This document shows, one piece after another, positions 43,806-53,223 of a stretch of 64,000 nucleotides of DNA. The notes beneath the pieces were generated by a model that saw only the letters and a list, made by a program, of their open reading frames with translations, searched no databases and had not been told where the DNA came from. Position 1 is the first letter of the stretch. Every line of letters begins with the position of its first letter. Made by a program: the position numbers and the translations under genes. The DNA comes from Magnetococcus marinus MC-1 (GTDB taxonomy: Bacteria > Pseudomonadota > Magnetococcia > Magnetococcales > Magnetococcaceae), in contig NC_008576.1 of assembly GCF_000014865.1 (NCBI RefSeq), forward strand, positions 711,501 to 775,500. The letters are read 5' to 3'.

Positions 43806-46250
43806 GTGAACAGGTCTGTTAAAATGCGCGTTGGTGGGGTTGGGCTGCTGGTGTGGTTGCTGCCTCTGCCCCTGTGGTCGGCTGTGCCGGACGCCGCTCT
43901 GGAGCAGAGTCCAGTCACCGTCGAAAAGCGTGCTGTGCCCACGCCACGGCAGGTAGAGAATCTGCCGCAGCCTGCCGTGGGCCAACCAGCCCACTCCGTA
44001 CAGGCTCCTCTTGAGATCAAACCGCTGGCTGCGGTGGCCCCGCCCCCTAAACCGCTGGTGGCGCTCCCGCCATCCTCCAAGCCCACTGCGGGGGTGGCTT
44101 CCGCGATCCCAGTACGGCCCCCCCTGCCACACGCCAACGATCTACAAAAGCAGGCTGTAACCTCCAATAGCCGGGCTACGCCCATGCCAAAAAGACGGCA
44201 GTCCTGGCTTAAATTACCCGTAGAACAGCGCTTTAAAAAACGGTTCGAGGCTCTGCTTAAACCCAAGTTGCCCACAGAACTGTTTGAGGATAACTTCTGG
44301 GCCGAGGATGATTTTTTAGCCTCTTACGTGGCTTGGGAGCTGCTGTTTCATCCGGATTATCACGCCACGGTCCCCCGCCTACAAGCGTTTCTGCAAAAAT
44401 GGCCGGAACACCCCATGGCCGATCGGGTTGAGGCGTTGATGGATCAGCGCATGGTGGGTCATAAAGATGATCAAACGGTGCTGGCATGGTTTGCTAAACG
44501 TACCATTAAATCGGTAAAAACCTCACAGCGGCTTCGCTACCTGGAGGCCTTGCTGCATGAAAAAATGACCGAGCAAGCCTACCCCGTGTGGCGCCAGCTC
44601 TATCGCGAAGGGGCCAATCTGGAAATAAAGGGCGCAAATGCAGAAAGTTGGCGCTTTAATAAGCGCTTACAGCAGTCAGACCATGAAGCACGGGCGCGGG
44701 CTCTCATCCAGAAAAAACAGGTCAAAGAGTTTGATCGCTTGCTGGCGGATTTTCCGAAGGAGCAGGCCAACTATTTTCGGGCGCTGGCATCGGCCACCTA
44801 TGGGCGCAGTGATTTTGACAAACGCTATGGGGTGCTGGATGCCAAACAAAAGGTGGATGCGGATCTGTGGGAGGCACGTATTAACGGCTTGTGGCGGCTC
44901 CGCCACTACACCGACGCGATCCAGTTGTTAATGGGGGTCGAATGGGCCTATCTGGGGGATCAACAGCGTCGTCTTATGCGTTATAAATTTGGCAAAGAGC
45001 TGTTATATAGCCGGGATGAGGTGGCTCAGGCGCATCGGCTGTTGCAAGCCAATGCAGCCAGTGGTGCAGAAGGGTTAGACGACTCTACCTGGATGGCCGG
45101 ATGGAGTGCCCTGAAGCTGGGTAAACAAGGGGTTGCGCTTGAGGATTTTCGCCGTTTAGGTCGTTATGCCAAGGATCGTGACCGCGCCAGCCAAGGGGCC
45201 TATTGGAGCGCCAAATTGCTGGAGAGTGAGGGTAAACCTTATAAAAAATGGTTGCAGCGGGCGGCGAAACATCCCGACACTTTTTACGGCTTACTGGCCA
45301 TTGAGCGGCTACAAGGTGAACTAACCCCGGCAGCCATTGGGGGGCGTGCCTTAGCGTGCGATGATCTGCCCTTTACGGATACCCGGTTGGCCGAAGCCCG
45401 GCAACGCATGGCAAAATTGGTCGAGATGGATCGTGCCTACTATGTGGGTGGCGAGGTGCAGCGGGCGGCACGCAAGCTCAAGCTTAATGCATTACAACAG
45501 ATCTGTCTGGCCGAGGCGTATCAAGATCCCTATTATGTCCTGCGAACCGCCTCGGCTTTGCGCAATCAGGGGGGGGGGCGGCTGTGGCGGGGGCTCTATC
45601 CAGAACCCAGTGGCTGGGAGCCTTCGACGGGTTGGTCGTTGCATCCCGCCGCCGTGTGGGGCACGGTACGGCAGGAGAGCCTGTTTAACCACCGTATTCA
45701 ATCCTCAGCAGGGGCCATGGGTATGATGCAGCTCATGCCGGCTACCGCCAGAGGCGAGGCGCGTATTCTTAATCTGCCTCGGGCAACCTCCTTAAAACTG
45801 TTGCGCCCGGAGTATAACCTTTCCTTGGGGCAATCCTACCTACAGCGTATGTTAAATAACCATGAGGGGGATATGACCCTGGCTTTGATCTCCTATAATG
45901 CCGGACCAAACCGGGCTAATTTATGGAAGGTGAACCGGGATAAAATGGATGACTTGACCTTTATTGAGAATATCCCCTTTTCTGAAACCCGTCACTATGT
46001 CAAACGGGTTACCCATGGACAGGCGATCTATCTGCTACGTTATCAGGGTAAGGCTTCATTAAAGGCGTGGATTCAACCCCATGGGCCTGGGCTTGAACGG
46101 CTGCAACCGCCGAAAAACTGGCAGGGGGTAAAATCTCGTTTGGTGGAGGCTGAGGGGGCTTTGCAAGCCACTGCGCGGAGACCGCCCCCACGCGCTGTGC
46201 TGCAAAGTTTTTATGACCCTATGGGGCAGACCGAGGAGAGGTTTCAATAG
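43806..46250 (+). CDS. slt: Soluble lytic murein transglycosylase
   Basis: An 814-residue periplasmic enzyme with a signal peptide (LLVWLLPLPLWSA), a Pro-rich linker to about residue 120, a long superhelical region (about 130-590), and the Slt catalytic domain with the Glu in RQESLF, then SSAGAMGMMQLMPATA and ISYNAGPNR. It cleaves peptidoglycan glycan strands to 1,6-anhydro products. The start is a GTG at 43806 after AAGGAA; an ATG at 43824 is the alternative. A run of ten G lies at 45569-45578 in the coding sequence. Confidence 0.9.
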   Translation: MNRSVKMRVGGVGLLVWLLPLPLWSAVPDAALEQSPVTVEKRAVPTPRQVENLPQPAVGQPAHSVQAPLEIKPLAAVAPPPKPLVALPPSSKPTAGVASAIPVRPPLPHANDLQKQAVTSNSRATPMPKRRQSWLKLPVEQRFKKRFEALLKPKLPTELFEDNFWAEDDFLASYVAWELLFHPDYHATVPRLQAFLQKWPEHPMADRVEALMDQRMVGHKDDQTVLAWFAKRTIKSVKTSQRLRYLEALLHEKMTEQAYPVWRQLYREGANLEIKGANAESWRFNKRLQQSDHEARARALIQKKQVKEFDRLLADFPKEQANYFRALASATYGRSDFDKRYGVLDAKQKVDADLWEARINGLWRLRHYTDAIQLLMGVEWAYLGDQQRRLMRYKFGKELLYSRDEVAQAHRLLQANAASGAEGLDDSTWMAGWSALKLGKQGVALEDFRRLGRYAKDRDRASQGAYWSAKLLESEGKPYKKWLQRAAKHPDTFYGLLAIERLQGELTPAAIGGRALACDDLPFTDTRLAEARQRMAKLVEMDRAYYVGGEVQRAARKLKLNALQQICLAEAYQDPYYVLRTASALRNQGGGRLWRGLYPEPSGWEPSTGWSLHPAAVWGTVRQESLFNHRIQSSAGAMGMMQLMPATARGEARILNLPRATSLKLLRPEYNLSLGQSYLQRMLNNHEGDMTLALISYNAGPNRANLWKVNRDKMDDLTFIENIPFSETRHYVKRVTHGQAIYLLRYQGKASLKAWIQPHGPGLERLQPPKNWQGVKSRLVEAEGALQATARRPPPRAVLQSFYDPMGQTEERFQ

Positions 46251-46311
46251 GCTTAGGTTTTGTTTAAAATGGCTTCCGACCAGCAGCCATGGAGAACCGC
46301 TAAGGGGAGGG

Positions 46312-47184
46312 CTATGACCGGCCCGCGTAGCGGTAGATGGTGGGTTGGAGCAACTCCAGAGGTACGTCAAGGCCATTGAGGGTCTCTGAATGGCCAATAA
46401 ACAGAAAGCCGCCGGGTTCAAGATGTTGGCAAAATTGGTTGACCAGCCGCTGTTGGGTGGGTCGATCAAAATAGATCATGACATTGCGGCAAAAGATCAC
46501 ATGCATACGCTCTTTCAGGCCAAATTCACCATCCATAAAATTGAGTCGTCCAAACCGCAGCATGCGGCGTAATTCAGGCCCCATGCGCACCTTGTCACTG
46601 TTGGGGTCTTTGTGGCGCAGCAGATATTTTTTGCGTAAGGCTTGGGATATGGGGGAGATACGCTCCATGCCATAGACCCCGTTTTTGGCCTGCTTGAGTA
46701 CCCGGCTGGAGATGTCGGTGGCCAGAATATCCACCTTAAAGGGCTGTCTGAGTTGGGCTTCATACTCTTTGGCGACCATGGCGATGGTGTAGGGCTCTTC
46801 GCCGGTGGAGCAGCCTGCACTCCAAATTTTAACCGCGCGACCCTGGCCCAGACCAAGCTGGCTTAATTGCGGAAAAAGGGTGTGGGTAAGAAAGTCAAAA
46901 TGGACCGGCTCACGGAAAAAGTCGGTTTTATTGGTGGTGACAATGTCCAGAAAATTAATGTACTCCTGCCCCGCTGTGACGGGATCGGTAATCCACTGCA
47001 CATAAGCCTGCATCGACTCAATTTTGAGCACACGCAGCCGCTTTTGCAGGCGTGCGGAGAGCATGGTTTTTTTAGAGGCGGGCATCTGAATACCCAACTG
47101 CCCCTGGATCAGCTGGGCCAGCTGTTGAAACTCTTGATCGGTAAGGGGGGTGCCTAAGGGTTCATGATACGAGGCATCGTTCAT
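46312..47184 (-). CDS. cheR: Chemotaxis protein methyltransferase CheR
   Basis: A 290-residue CheR, which methylates receptor glutamates with SAM. N-terminal helical domain (1-90), then TNKTDFFREP, the SAM site IWSAGCSTGEEPYTIAM, and IFCRNVMIYFDRP and GGFLFIGHSE near the C-terminus. It overlaps cheB by 4 bases (ATGA), so receptor methylation and demethylation enzymes are made together. It is convergent with slt. Confidence 0.95.
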   Translation of the reverse strand: MNDASYHEPLGTPLTDQEFQQLAQLIQGQLGIQMPASKKTMLSARLQKRLRVLKIESMQAYVQWITDPVTAGQEYINFLDIVTTNKTDFFREPVHFDFLTHTLFPQLSQLGLGQGRAVKIWSAGCSTGEEPYTIAMVAKEYEAQLRQPFKVDILATDISSRVLKQAKNGVYGMERISPISQALRKKYLLRHKDPNSDKVRMGPELRRMLRFGRLNFMDGEFGLKERMHVIFCRNVMIYFDRPTQQRLVNQFCQHLEPGGFLFIGHSETLNGLDVPLELLQPTIYRYAGRS

Positions 47185-48302
47185 GGTTTTTCACTGCTTA
47201 GCTGCATAAGTTTAGCCGGTATGTTGGGCAGCGGTATGACGGTATCTACCCCTCCCCTGGCAATGGCCTCCTTGGGCATGCCAAACACCACACAGCTCTT
47301 TTCATCCTGGGCAACGGTGGGGCTGCCGGTTTGGTGCATCTCCCACATGCCGTGCGCACCATCATCCCCCATGCCGGTCAAAATAGCGCCCACGGCAACC
47401 CCAGGGGCAAATTGGGCGGCAGAGCGAAACAGCACATCTACCGAGGGACGATGACGGCTAACCAGGGCACCATCCCGCAGCTCGACCCGGTAGCTGCCGG
47501 CGCTATAGCGGAGCAGCATATGGCGGTCGCCTGGAGCGATGACCGCCATGCCGGGTGTGACCACCTCTTGATGTTCCGCTTCTTTTACCTGGATCGCGCA
47601 GAGTTCATTCATGCGTTTGGCAAAGGGGCCGGTAAATTGGTGGGGCATGTGTTGCACAATAAAAACCGGGGGGCAGTGGCTGGGGAGTTGGGTGAGCACC
47701 GCTTTAAGCGCCTCGGTTCCGCCGGTGGAGGCCCCAATCACCAAGACCCGCCCTTGACCGGGGGCCGCTCGGCAAAAACTGGCCTCTTTGGGTGGAAGAA
47801 TTGAGTCCGCATTGAGCTTGGGGGGGACCTTGATAGCGGAATGGGGGGCCGGATCGTTTTTTTTGGGTTTCGGTGTGGGTTTGTTGTTAAAGTTGACCTT
47901 GGCGGCGGCCTTGATGGCATCACAAAATTGAATGCTAATCTCTTCTAGCTGCAAGGCATCGCCCAATCTTGGTTTGGCAAAGACCTCCACAGCCCCTAGC
48001 TCCAGCGCTTGTACCGCTTTAGCAGAGTTTTCTAGCGTGAGTGAGGAGCACATGACCACCGGTATGGGGTGTTGACGCATAAGCTTACGCAGGAAGGTTA
48101 GGCCATCCATGCGGGGCATCTCGACATCTAGGGTGATGACATCAGGTGCTTGAGTGCGCATCAATTCAGCCGCTTGGTAGGGGTCGGCGGCACAGCCAAT
48201 GACCGCAATACCAGGATCGCTGTTGAGGATTTTGGTTAACGTTTTTTGTACCGTAACCGAGTCATCAATGATCAATACACGGATGGTAGGGGCATTGGGC
48301 AT
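47181..48302 (-). CDS. cheB: Chemotaxis response regulator protein-glutamate methylesterase CheB
   Basis: A 373-residue CheB. The receiver domain (1-125) has IIDDS, phospho-Asp in TLDVEMPRMDG, SS and K (VFAKP). A linker of about 60 residues is Pro/Lys-rich. The esterase domain carries the catalytic Ser (GASTGGTEAL), His (QHMPHQFTGPFAKR) and Asp (GMGDDGAHG). It demethylates or deamidates receptors when phosphorylated by CheA. The start at 48302 gives the usual MPN...IRVLIIDD opening; the frame is open to 48365. Confidence 0.95.
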   Translation of the reverse strand: MPNAPTIRVLIIDDSVTVQKTLTKILNSDPGIAVIGCAADPYQAAELMRTQAPDVITLDVEMPRMDGLTFLRKLMRQHPIPVVMCSSLTLENSAKAVQALELGAVEVFAKPRLGDALQLEEISIQFCDAIKAAAKVNFNNKPTPKPKKNDPAPHSAIKVPPKLNADSILPPKEASFCRAAPGQGRVLVIGASTGGTEALKAVLTQLPSHCPPVFIVQHMPHQFTGPFAKRMNELCAIQVKEAEHQEVVTPGMAVIAPGDRHMLLRYSAGSYRVELRDGALVSRHRPSVDVLFRSAAQFAPGVAVGAILTGMGDDGAHGMWEMHQTGSPTVAQDEKSCVVFGMPKEAIARGGVDTVIPLPNIPAKLMQLSSEKP

Positions 48303-48513
48303 AGTGCAAAAGCAGCTCTCGGCATGGGTGTCAGTAGAAAAGGAGCAAGATTTGTCTGACACCATCTATAGCTCAAGCAAGCCGCACATGACAAGCTTGT
48401 TGGCAGAGCGTAGGTCAGAACATGCAAGATTAAACAGGATCTGGGCTGCCGCTCTGGGCTTTGGTGTGATGCGGGTTTGATCCCCCCTGTAGAGCAGCGG
48501 TGAAAGAGGGCAA

Positions 48514-49797
48514 ATGATGGTCAGTAAAGTGTTGCTATTATATGGGTATCACTATGGTACCACGGGCAGTTTTATCGAGCAGTCGCTGCGCCGCCAGGTG
48601 CAGCTATGCGCCGTTGGTGCGGGCCATGAGCAGGCTACTGAGCCGGGCTGGCGAGCCGGCTGCGAGCGGGCCGCAACATTGCAAGAGATCTACCAGCTAT
48701 TGCCTAGAGATTTTGAACCAGAGGTGATTTTGGTGGTGGAATCGGGGGAGAAATTTTTCCCCGATGGTTTGCAGGATGCCCCTTGCCCGTGCTGGTACTA
48801 CGCCATTGACCCTCACTTTAATGGCGAGTGGCAGCGTGACTACGCCCTGTTGTTTGATCGCCTGTTTGTGTCGTTTAAGCAATACCTGCCTCTTTTTGAA
48901 AATGTGGGGCATCCCTGGGTAAGGTGGCTGCCCCATGCTTATGATCCCCATGTTTATTATGATCATGGCGCACCTGAGCGGGATATAGATATTGCGTTTG
49001 TGGGGGATATGGACCCGCAAACTCGGCCCCAACGGGTGATGCTGCTGCAAGCGCTACAAGCGGCGGGGCTGCAAACCTGCTTTACCAAAGGAATCTGGAA
49101 AGAAGAGGTGGCCAAGCTGTTTTCCCGCAGCAAGCTGGTGTTTAACCACAACCACGACGGGGTATTTAATCCGCGTAATTTTGAAGGCTCCAGTTGCGGT
49201 TCTGTGGTGGTAACCAATCCCGCAGAAAATCTTACCGATTTTTTTACCCCAGGGGAAAATATCTTAATCTATGAAGACGCCCCTTCACTGGTTAAGTTGG
49301 TTCAGGTGGTGCTCTCCCAGCCAGAACGCTTGGCACAGTTAGCGGCGGGGGCTGCGGCGGTGGTCAAACAGCACAGTTGGGATCAGCGTATGATAGATCT
49401 CTTTACCATGGCGCAAGAGCCCGCAGTGCCCATACGCACCCATTTTTCACAGCAGCAGCAGATGCGGGCCAATGCCATGGTTTACCAAAGTCGGGGATTG
49501 CCGGGTAAGGCTTTAAGCTATTGGCGCAGCATAGCATGGCAAGTAGAAAGAGATTTTGAAGTGCCTGTGCGGATAACCGCCATCTATGCTCAGTTTGGGT
49601 TTTTTCCACAGATGTTGGCGTTACTGGTGGAACTGCTAGAGATGCCCAACCCCCCCGTTGAGGCGCTGATGCCGCTGCGGAATTTTATGGTGGAGATCTG
49701 CTGTGAACAGCGCCATACCCGTGGGGCGGAACTGCTACTTGAACACTTTACCACGATTGCAGCAGAACAAAGACAAAAGTTGCAAGCGCTCTGTTAG
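48514..49797 (+). CDS. CgeB-like glycosyltransferase with a helical C-terminal domain
   Basis: A 427-residue protein. Residues 1-310 resemble the CgeB/Glyco_trans_1_2 family: an N-terminal Rossmann domain, WYYAIDPHF, and DIDIAFVGDMDPQTRPQR, then NPRNFEGSSCGSVVVTN, which is the donor-side motif. The last 120 residues are helical and TPR-like. Members glycosylate spore coats, S-layers or flagellins; target unknown here, but the chemotaxis neighbours allow a flagellar glycosylation guess. It is divergent from cheB. Start after GAGGG; ATG 48514 or 48517. Confidence 0.78.
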   Translation: MMVSKVLLLYGYHYGTTGSFIEQSLRRQVQLCAVGAGHEQATEPGWRAGCERAATLQEIYQLLPRDFEPEVILVVESGEKFFPDGLQDAPCPCWYYAIDPHFNGEWQRDYALLFDRLFVSFKQYLPLFENVGHPWVRWLPHAYDPHVYYDHGAPERDIDIAFVGDMDPQTRPQRVMLLQALQAAGLQTCFTKGIWKEEVAKLFSRSKLVFNHNHDGVFNPRNFEGSSCGSVVVTNPAENLTDFFTPGENILIYEDAPSLVKLVQVVLSQPERLAQLAAGAAAVVKQHSWDQRMIDLFTMAQEPAVPIRTHFSQQQQMRANAMVYQSRGLPGKALSYWRSIAWQVERDFEVPVRITAIYAQFGFFPQMLALLVELLEMPNPPVEALMPLRNFMVEICCEQRHTRGAELLLEHFTTIAAEQRQKLQALC

Positions 49798-50114
49798 GGC
49801 GGTGTGTGGGCCGAGGCCGCAACCGGGTCAGGTTTAAACGGCGCAAGGGGGCGTTGGTTGCCGATGGTTTGGCACAATGGGCCACATTAATAAGGCTTGG
49901 GTTTAGGTGTGAAAAATAGGATAACCATTTATTAACACATATAAAAAAATTTATATAAGGGTTTCTTTTGAAAGGGGTGATAGGGATGTTTTCAATGTTG
50001 CTACACAATTGTAACATTCGGATCGTATGAATAGCGGTAATTTTCCAGTATCCTAGTAGGCATGGGTATGCAGGTTTGGCCTCTAAACGTTGATCAACCC
50101 CTGGAGAACAGGTC
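49798..50114. other. Intergenic stretch upstream of the zinc-site receptor
   Basis: About 317 bases, AT-rich in the middle (49920-49975). It must hold the promoter of the receptor gene. No flagellar-type sigma-28 promoter could be recognised. No gene is supported. Confidence 0.45.
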
Positions 50115-52142
50115 ATGTGGCAAAATCTTGGGCTGGCCAAAAAAATTGGTATGGGTATCGGCGTTGTGCTGCTGCTGTTGTCGGTGGTGGGGGTGGTCGC
50201 CCACCAAGGTATCTCGCATATGGTGGCGGATGGTTTAGAGGTGGTGGGGGGCAACCGGCTGCGGGGCGCGATTCTACAGCGAGAGATTGACCATCTTAAC
50301 TGGGCAGGCAAAGTAAGCGCTTTCATTAATGATGAGCATGCCGGTGAACTCAAAGTGCAGCTTGACCCCACCCAATGCGCCTTCGGCCAATGGTACTACG
50401 GCCAGGGTCGCAAAGATGCCGAAAAGTTGGTTCCCGCCTTAACGCCCCTGCTGGGCGAGATTGAAGAGCCCCACCAGCGTTTGCATGCCTCTGCGGCTGA
50501 AATTAAAGCCAAACACCGCCCGGTAGACAGCGGTTTACCCCGGTTTTTGGCAGAAAAAGAGACCGACCATGTGGTGTGGTCCGATCAAGTACTCACCGAT
50601 TTGGTGGACCAAAAAACCAGCCTCTCTGTACAGTTAGATTATACCAAGTGCGGCTTGGGACAATTTATCTATGGTGGCGAGGGTAAGAAGATGGCCCAGG
50701 ATAACCAACTGGGGGTGCTGCTTAACCGCATGGAGCCAGCCCACAAACGTCTACATACCCTAGGAGGGCAGATTAATGCCGCCCTTGCGCAGGGCGAGCG
50801 TGATCGGGCCATGCAGATTTACCGCCATGAGGTTAAAAAAGTGCTGCACGAGGTCCGTACCTACCTCAAGGAGATGCAACTGCGTGCCCAGGGCAACCTT
50901 AAAGTGCGGGATGAGGTCAATGCGATTTTTGTGCAACAGACCCAAAAATATCTGAGCCATCTTCAAGCGCTGTTCCATAAAATGGATCAGGCGGTAGCGG
51001 ATAATGTGATGTCCGAGGATGTGATGGTCGCCGGCGGGCAGCAGACCCGTGCATCGGTGGCAACCCTGTCGATTATTGCGCTGCTGGTAGGGATTGTGTT
51101 GGCGGTGCTTATTGCCCGCTCCATTGTGCGGCCAATCCAGGCCGGGGTCCAGGTGGTGCAACGCATTGCCAGCGGCGACCTAAGCAGCCGCTGCGCCACC
51201 AGCCGCCAAGATGAAGTGGGGCAGATGCTGGGCGCTTTGGATGGTATGGTGGGCAAGTTGCGCGAGGTGGTTACAGATATTGAGGTGGCCGCCAGCCAAG
51301 TTAGCCTGGGCAGTAATGAGCTTTCGGTGGGGGCGCAAGTGCTCTCTGACGGAGCCTCTCAGCAGGCGGCTTCGATAGAAGAGACCTCCTCGGCAATGGA
51401 GGAGATCTCCTCCAATATTCAGCAAAGCGCTGAAAATGCCCAAGAGACCGAAAGGATCGCCAATAAAGCTTCCCAAGATGCCCAGCAGGGTGGTGAAGCG
51501 GTGACGCTGGCTGTAAAAGCCATGCATGAAGTGGCCAGTAAAATTTCCATTATCGAGGAGATCGCGCGGCAAACCAACCTGCTGGCACTCAATGCCGCCA
51601 TTGAAGCGGCCCGGGCTGGCGAGCATGGCAAGGGTTTCGCGGTGGTGGCTTCCGAGGTGCGCAAACTGGCCGAGCGCAGTCAAACGGCTGCGGGCGAGAT
51701 TAGCCAAATGTCGTCCAGTAATGTGCAACTGGCGGGGCGTACTGAGCAGATTATTGATGCCTTGGTGCCCGATATTCAACGCACCGCTAAGCTGGTACGG
51801 GGCATCGCGCTATCGGCGCAGGAGCAGACGCAAGGGGTGGGGCAGGTCAACAGTGCCATTCAACAACTGGATCAGGTGATCCAGCAAAACGCAGGGGCTG
51901 CTGAGCAGATGGCCGCCACCGCCGAGCAGTTGTCTGCTCAGTCAGAGGTTATGCAAGCCTCCATCGCCTTTTTTAAATTGGCCTCGGATGCCGCACCAAA
52001 CCGCGCTGGGGTGATGGCTGTGGCCCAACACCTGCCAACCGGTTCGGCTGGCCAAACCAAACCAGCGCTACCCCGTCGCGTGGATGGAGCTAAGGGTGGG
52101 CAACGAGCTGATGCCGGAGATCGGGACTATGAGCGTTTTTAA
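50115..52142 (+). CDS. Methyl-accepting chemotaxis protein with tandem CZB-like domains in the sensor region
   Basis: A 675-residue receptor with membrane helix 1 (about 11-30), an extracytoplasmic region (31-312), helix 2 (about 314-336), HAMP and the signalling coiled coil with tip [20 protein letters not shown]. The sensor region holds two copies of an H...C...H-x3-H pattern: His60, Cys88, His120, His124 and His152, Cys179, His210, His214. This is the ligand set of CZB zinc-binding domains, usually cytoplasmic. WYYG in the first and FIYG in the second follow the Cys. The start follows GGAGAAC. It is upstream of cheV. Confidence 0.85.
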   Translation: MWQNLGLAKKIGMGIGVVLLLLSVVGVVAHQGISHMVADGLEVVGGNRLRGAILQREIDHLNWAGKVSAFINDEHAGELKVQLDPTQCAFGQWYYGQGRKDAEKLVPALTPLLGEIEEPHQRLHASAAEIKAKHRPVDSGLPRFLAEKETDHVVWSDQVLTDLVDQKTSLSVQLDYTKCGLGQFIYGGEGKKMAQDNQLGVLLNRMEPAHKRLHTLGGQINAALAQGERDRAMQIYRHEVKKVLHEVRTYLKEMQLRAQGNLKVRDEVNAIFVQQTQKYLSHLQALFHKMDQAVADNVMSEDVMVAGGQQTRASVATLSIIALLVGIVLAVLIARSIVRPIQAGVQVVQRIASGDLSSRCATSRQDEVGQMLGALDGMVGKLREVVTDIEVAASQVSLGSNELSVGAQVLSDGASQQAASIEETSSAMEEISSNIQQSAENAQETERIANKASQDAQQGGEAVTLAVKAMHEVASKISIIEEIARQTNLLALNAAIEAARAGEHGKGFAVVASEVRKLAERSQTAAGEISQMSSSNVQLAGRTEQIIDALVPDIQRTAKLVRGIALSAQEQTQGVGQVNSAIQQLDQVIQQNAGAAEQMAATAEQLSAQSEVMQASIAFFKLASDAAPNRAGVMAVAQHLPTGSAGQTKPALPRRVDGAKGGQRADAGDRDYERF

Positions 52143-52223
52143 GCGAAATATGTTAAGCTGCACAAGCGGGCGATAAGGGGTGGTTTCACAACGTTTGCTT
52201 TAACCAGGAATTGAGGCACGCCG

Positions 52224-53150
52224 ATGGCCGAACTAATGGAAGAAGTTGATCAACGTGCCAATCTGGCCCTGAGCAATCAAATGGAGATGCTGACCTTTTT
52301 TCTCTCCGATGAGCAGCTCTACGGCATCAACGTGTTTAAAATTATTGAGGTGATTGAGACCCCTAGCGTGATCACGCAGGTGCCGGGTACGCCCGCCGCT
52401 GTGGTAGGGACCATGCGCTTTCGAGAAGCAGCCGTGACCGTGCTGGATCTCTCCTTGGCACTGGGTTTGCCCATGCAGCCGCGTAAGGGGTGTATCACCT
52501 ATATCATTGTCTGTGAATACAGCAATACCACTCAGGGGTTGTTGATCAATCGTCCCAATGCCCTGATTACCCGTAGCTGGGAGCAGGTTAAAGAGCCAGG
52601 CTCTCTGTCGTCAGCCACCTATCTAACCGCGACAACCTATACCGATGACGGTGAAACCATCCAGATCTTAGATGTGGAGCGGGTGCTTGAAGAGGTGCTC
52701 AAAATTAAACATCGCCTCTCGGACGATCTGGTGGCGCGTACCCGTTCTTTGGATCTTAAAGGGCGTAAAGTGTTGATTGCCGACGACTCTAGCGCGGCTC
52801 GCGGCTTGCTGGAACAGGCGATGCAAAGCTTGGGACTGAGCTATGAGAGCTTTACCAATGCGCGGGAGGCCTTCGCCGAACTGGAACGGGATCTTGAGGT
52901 GCATGGACAGAGCAGTTATGCCCTCATTCTTTCGGATATTGAAATGCCCGGTATGGATGGTTTTACCTTCTGCCGCCATGTCAAAGAGCATGAGAGCTTG
53001 GGGGTAATCCCCTTGGTGTTGCATAGCTCCATGAGCAGCCCCTCTAACCTGAAACTGGCCAAACAGGTGGGGGCCAACGATTTTGTGGGTAAGTTTCAGC
53101 CCGACGGTTTGGCCGAGGTGTTGTTAAAACATCTGGGTGAGGCGCTGTAG
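52224..53150 (+). CDS. cheV: Chemotaxis protein CheV
   Basis: A 308-residue fusion of a CheW-like adaptor (about 18-165; FFLSDEQLYGINVFKI and DVERVLEEV) and a receiver domain (about 180-305) with ADDSS, phospho-Asp in LSDIEMPGMDG, a Ser pair in LHSSMS and Lys in VGKF. CheV couples receptors to CheA and its phosphorylation tunes that coupling. The gene follows the zinc-site receptor by 81 bases on the same strand. No separate cheW gene is present in the window, so CheV may supply adaptor function for this locus. Confidence 0.93.
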   Translation: MAELMEEVDQRANLALSNQMEMLTFFLSDEQLYGINVFKIIEVIETPSVITQVPGTPAAVVGTMRFREAAVTVLDLSLALGLPMQPRKGCITYIIVCEYSNTTQGLLINRPNALITRSWEQVKEPGSLSSATYLTATTYTDDGETIQILDVERVLEEVLKIKHRLSDDLVARTRSLDLKGRKVLIADDSSAARGLLEQAMQSLGLSYESFTNAREAFAELERDLEVHGQSSYALILSDIEMPGMDGFTFCRHVKEHESLGVIPLVLHSSMSSPSNLKLAKQVGANDFVGKFQPDGLAEVLLKHLGEAL

Positions 53151-53176
53151 AGGAGGGTAAAAACCGCGTCATGGCA

Positions 53177-53210
53177 GGGCCTGGGGAGAAACGCTTGCTC
53201 GCCCAGGCCC
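53177..53210. terminator. Probable bidirectional terminator between cheV and cheA
   Basis: GGGCCTGGG (53177-53185) and CCCAGGCCC (53202-53210) form a perfect 9-bp stem with a 16-base loop between two converging genes. T tracts are poor on both sides. Confidence 0.55.
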
Positions 53211-53223
53211 GCGCATTTCAGGC

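Noticed and set aside
42753-44132. A 459-codon open frame on the minus strand opposite ftsY and the slt start
   Set aside because: It is antisense to ftsY, whose GTPase motifs are unmistakable; the translation is low-complexity and has no family features. Long antisense frames are expected in GC-rich codon usage.
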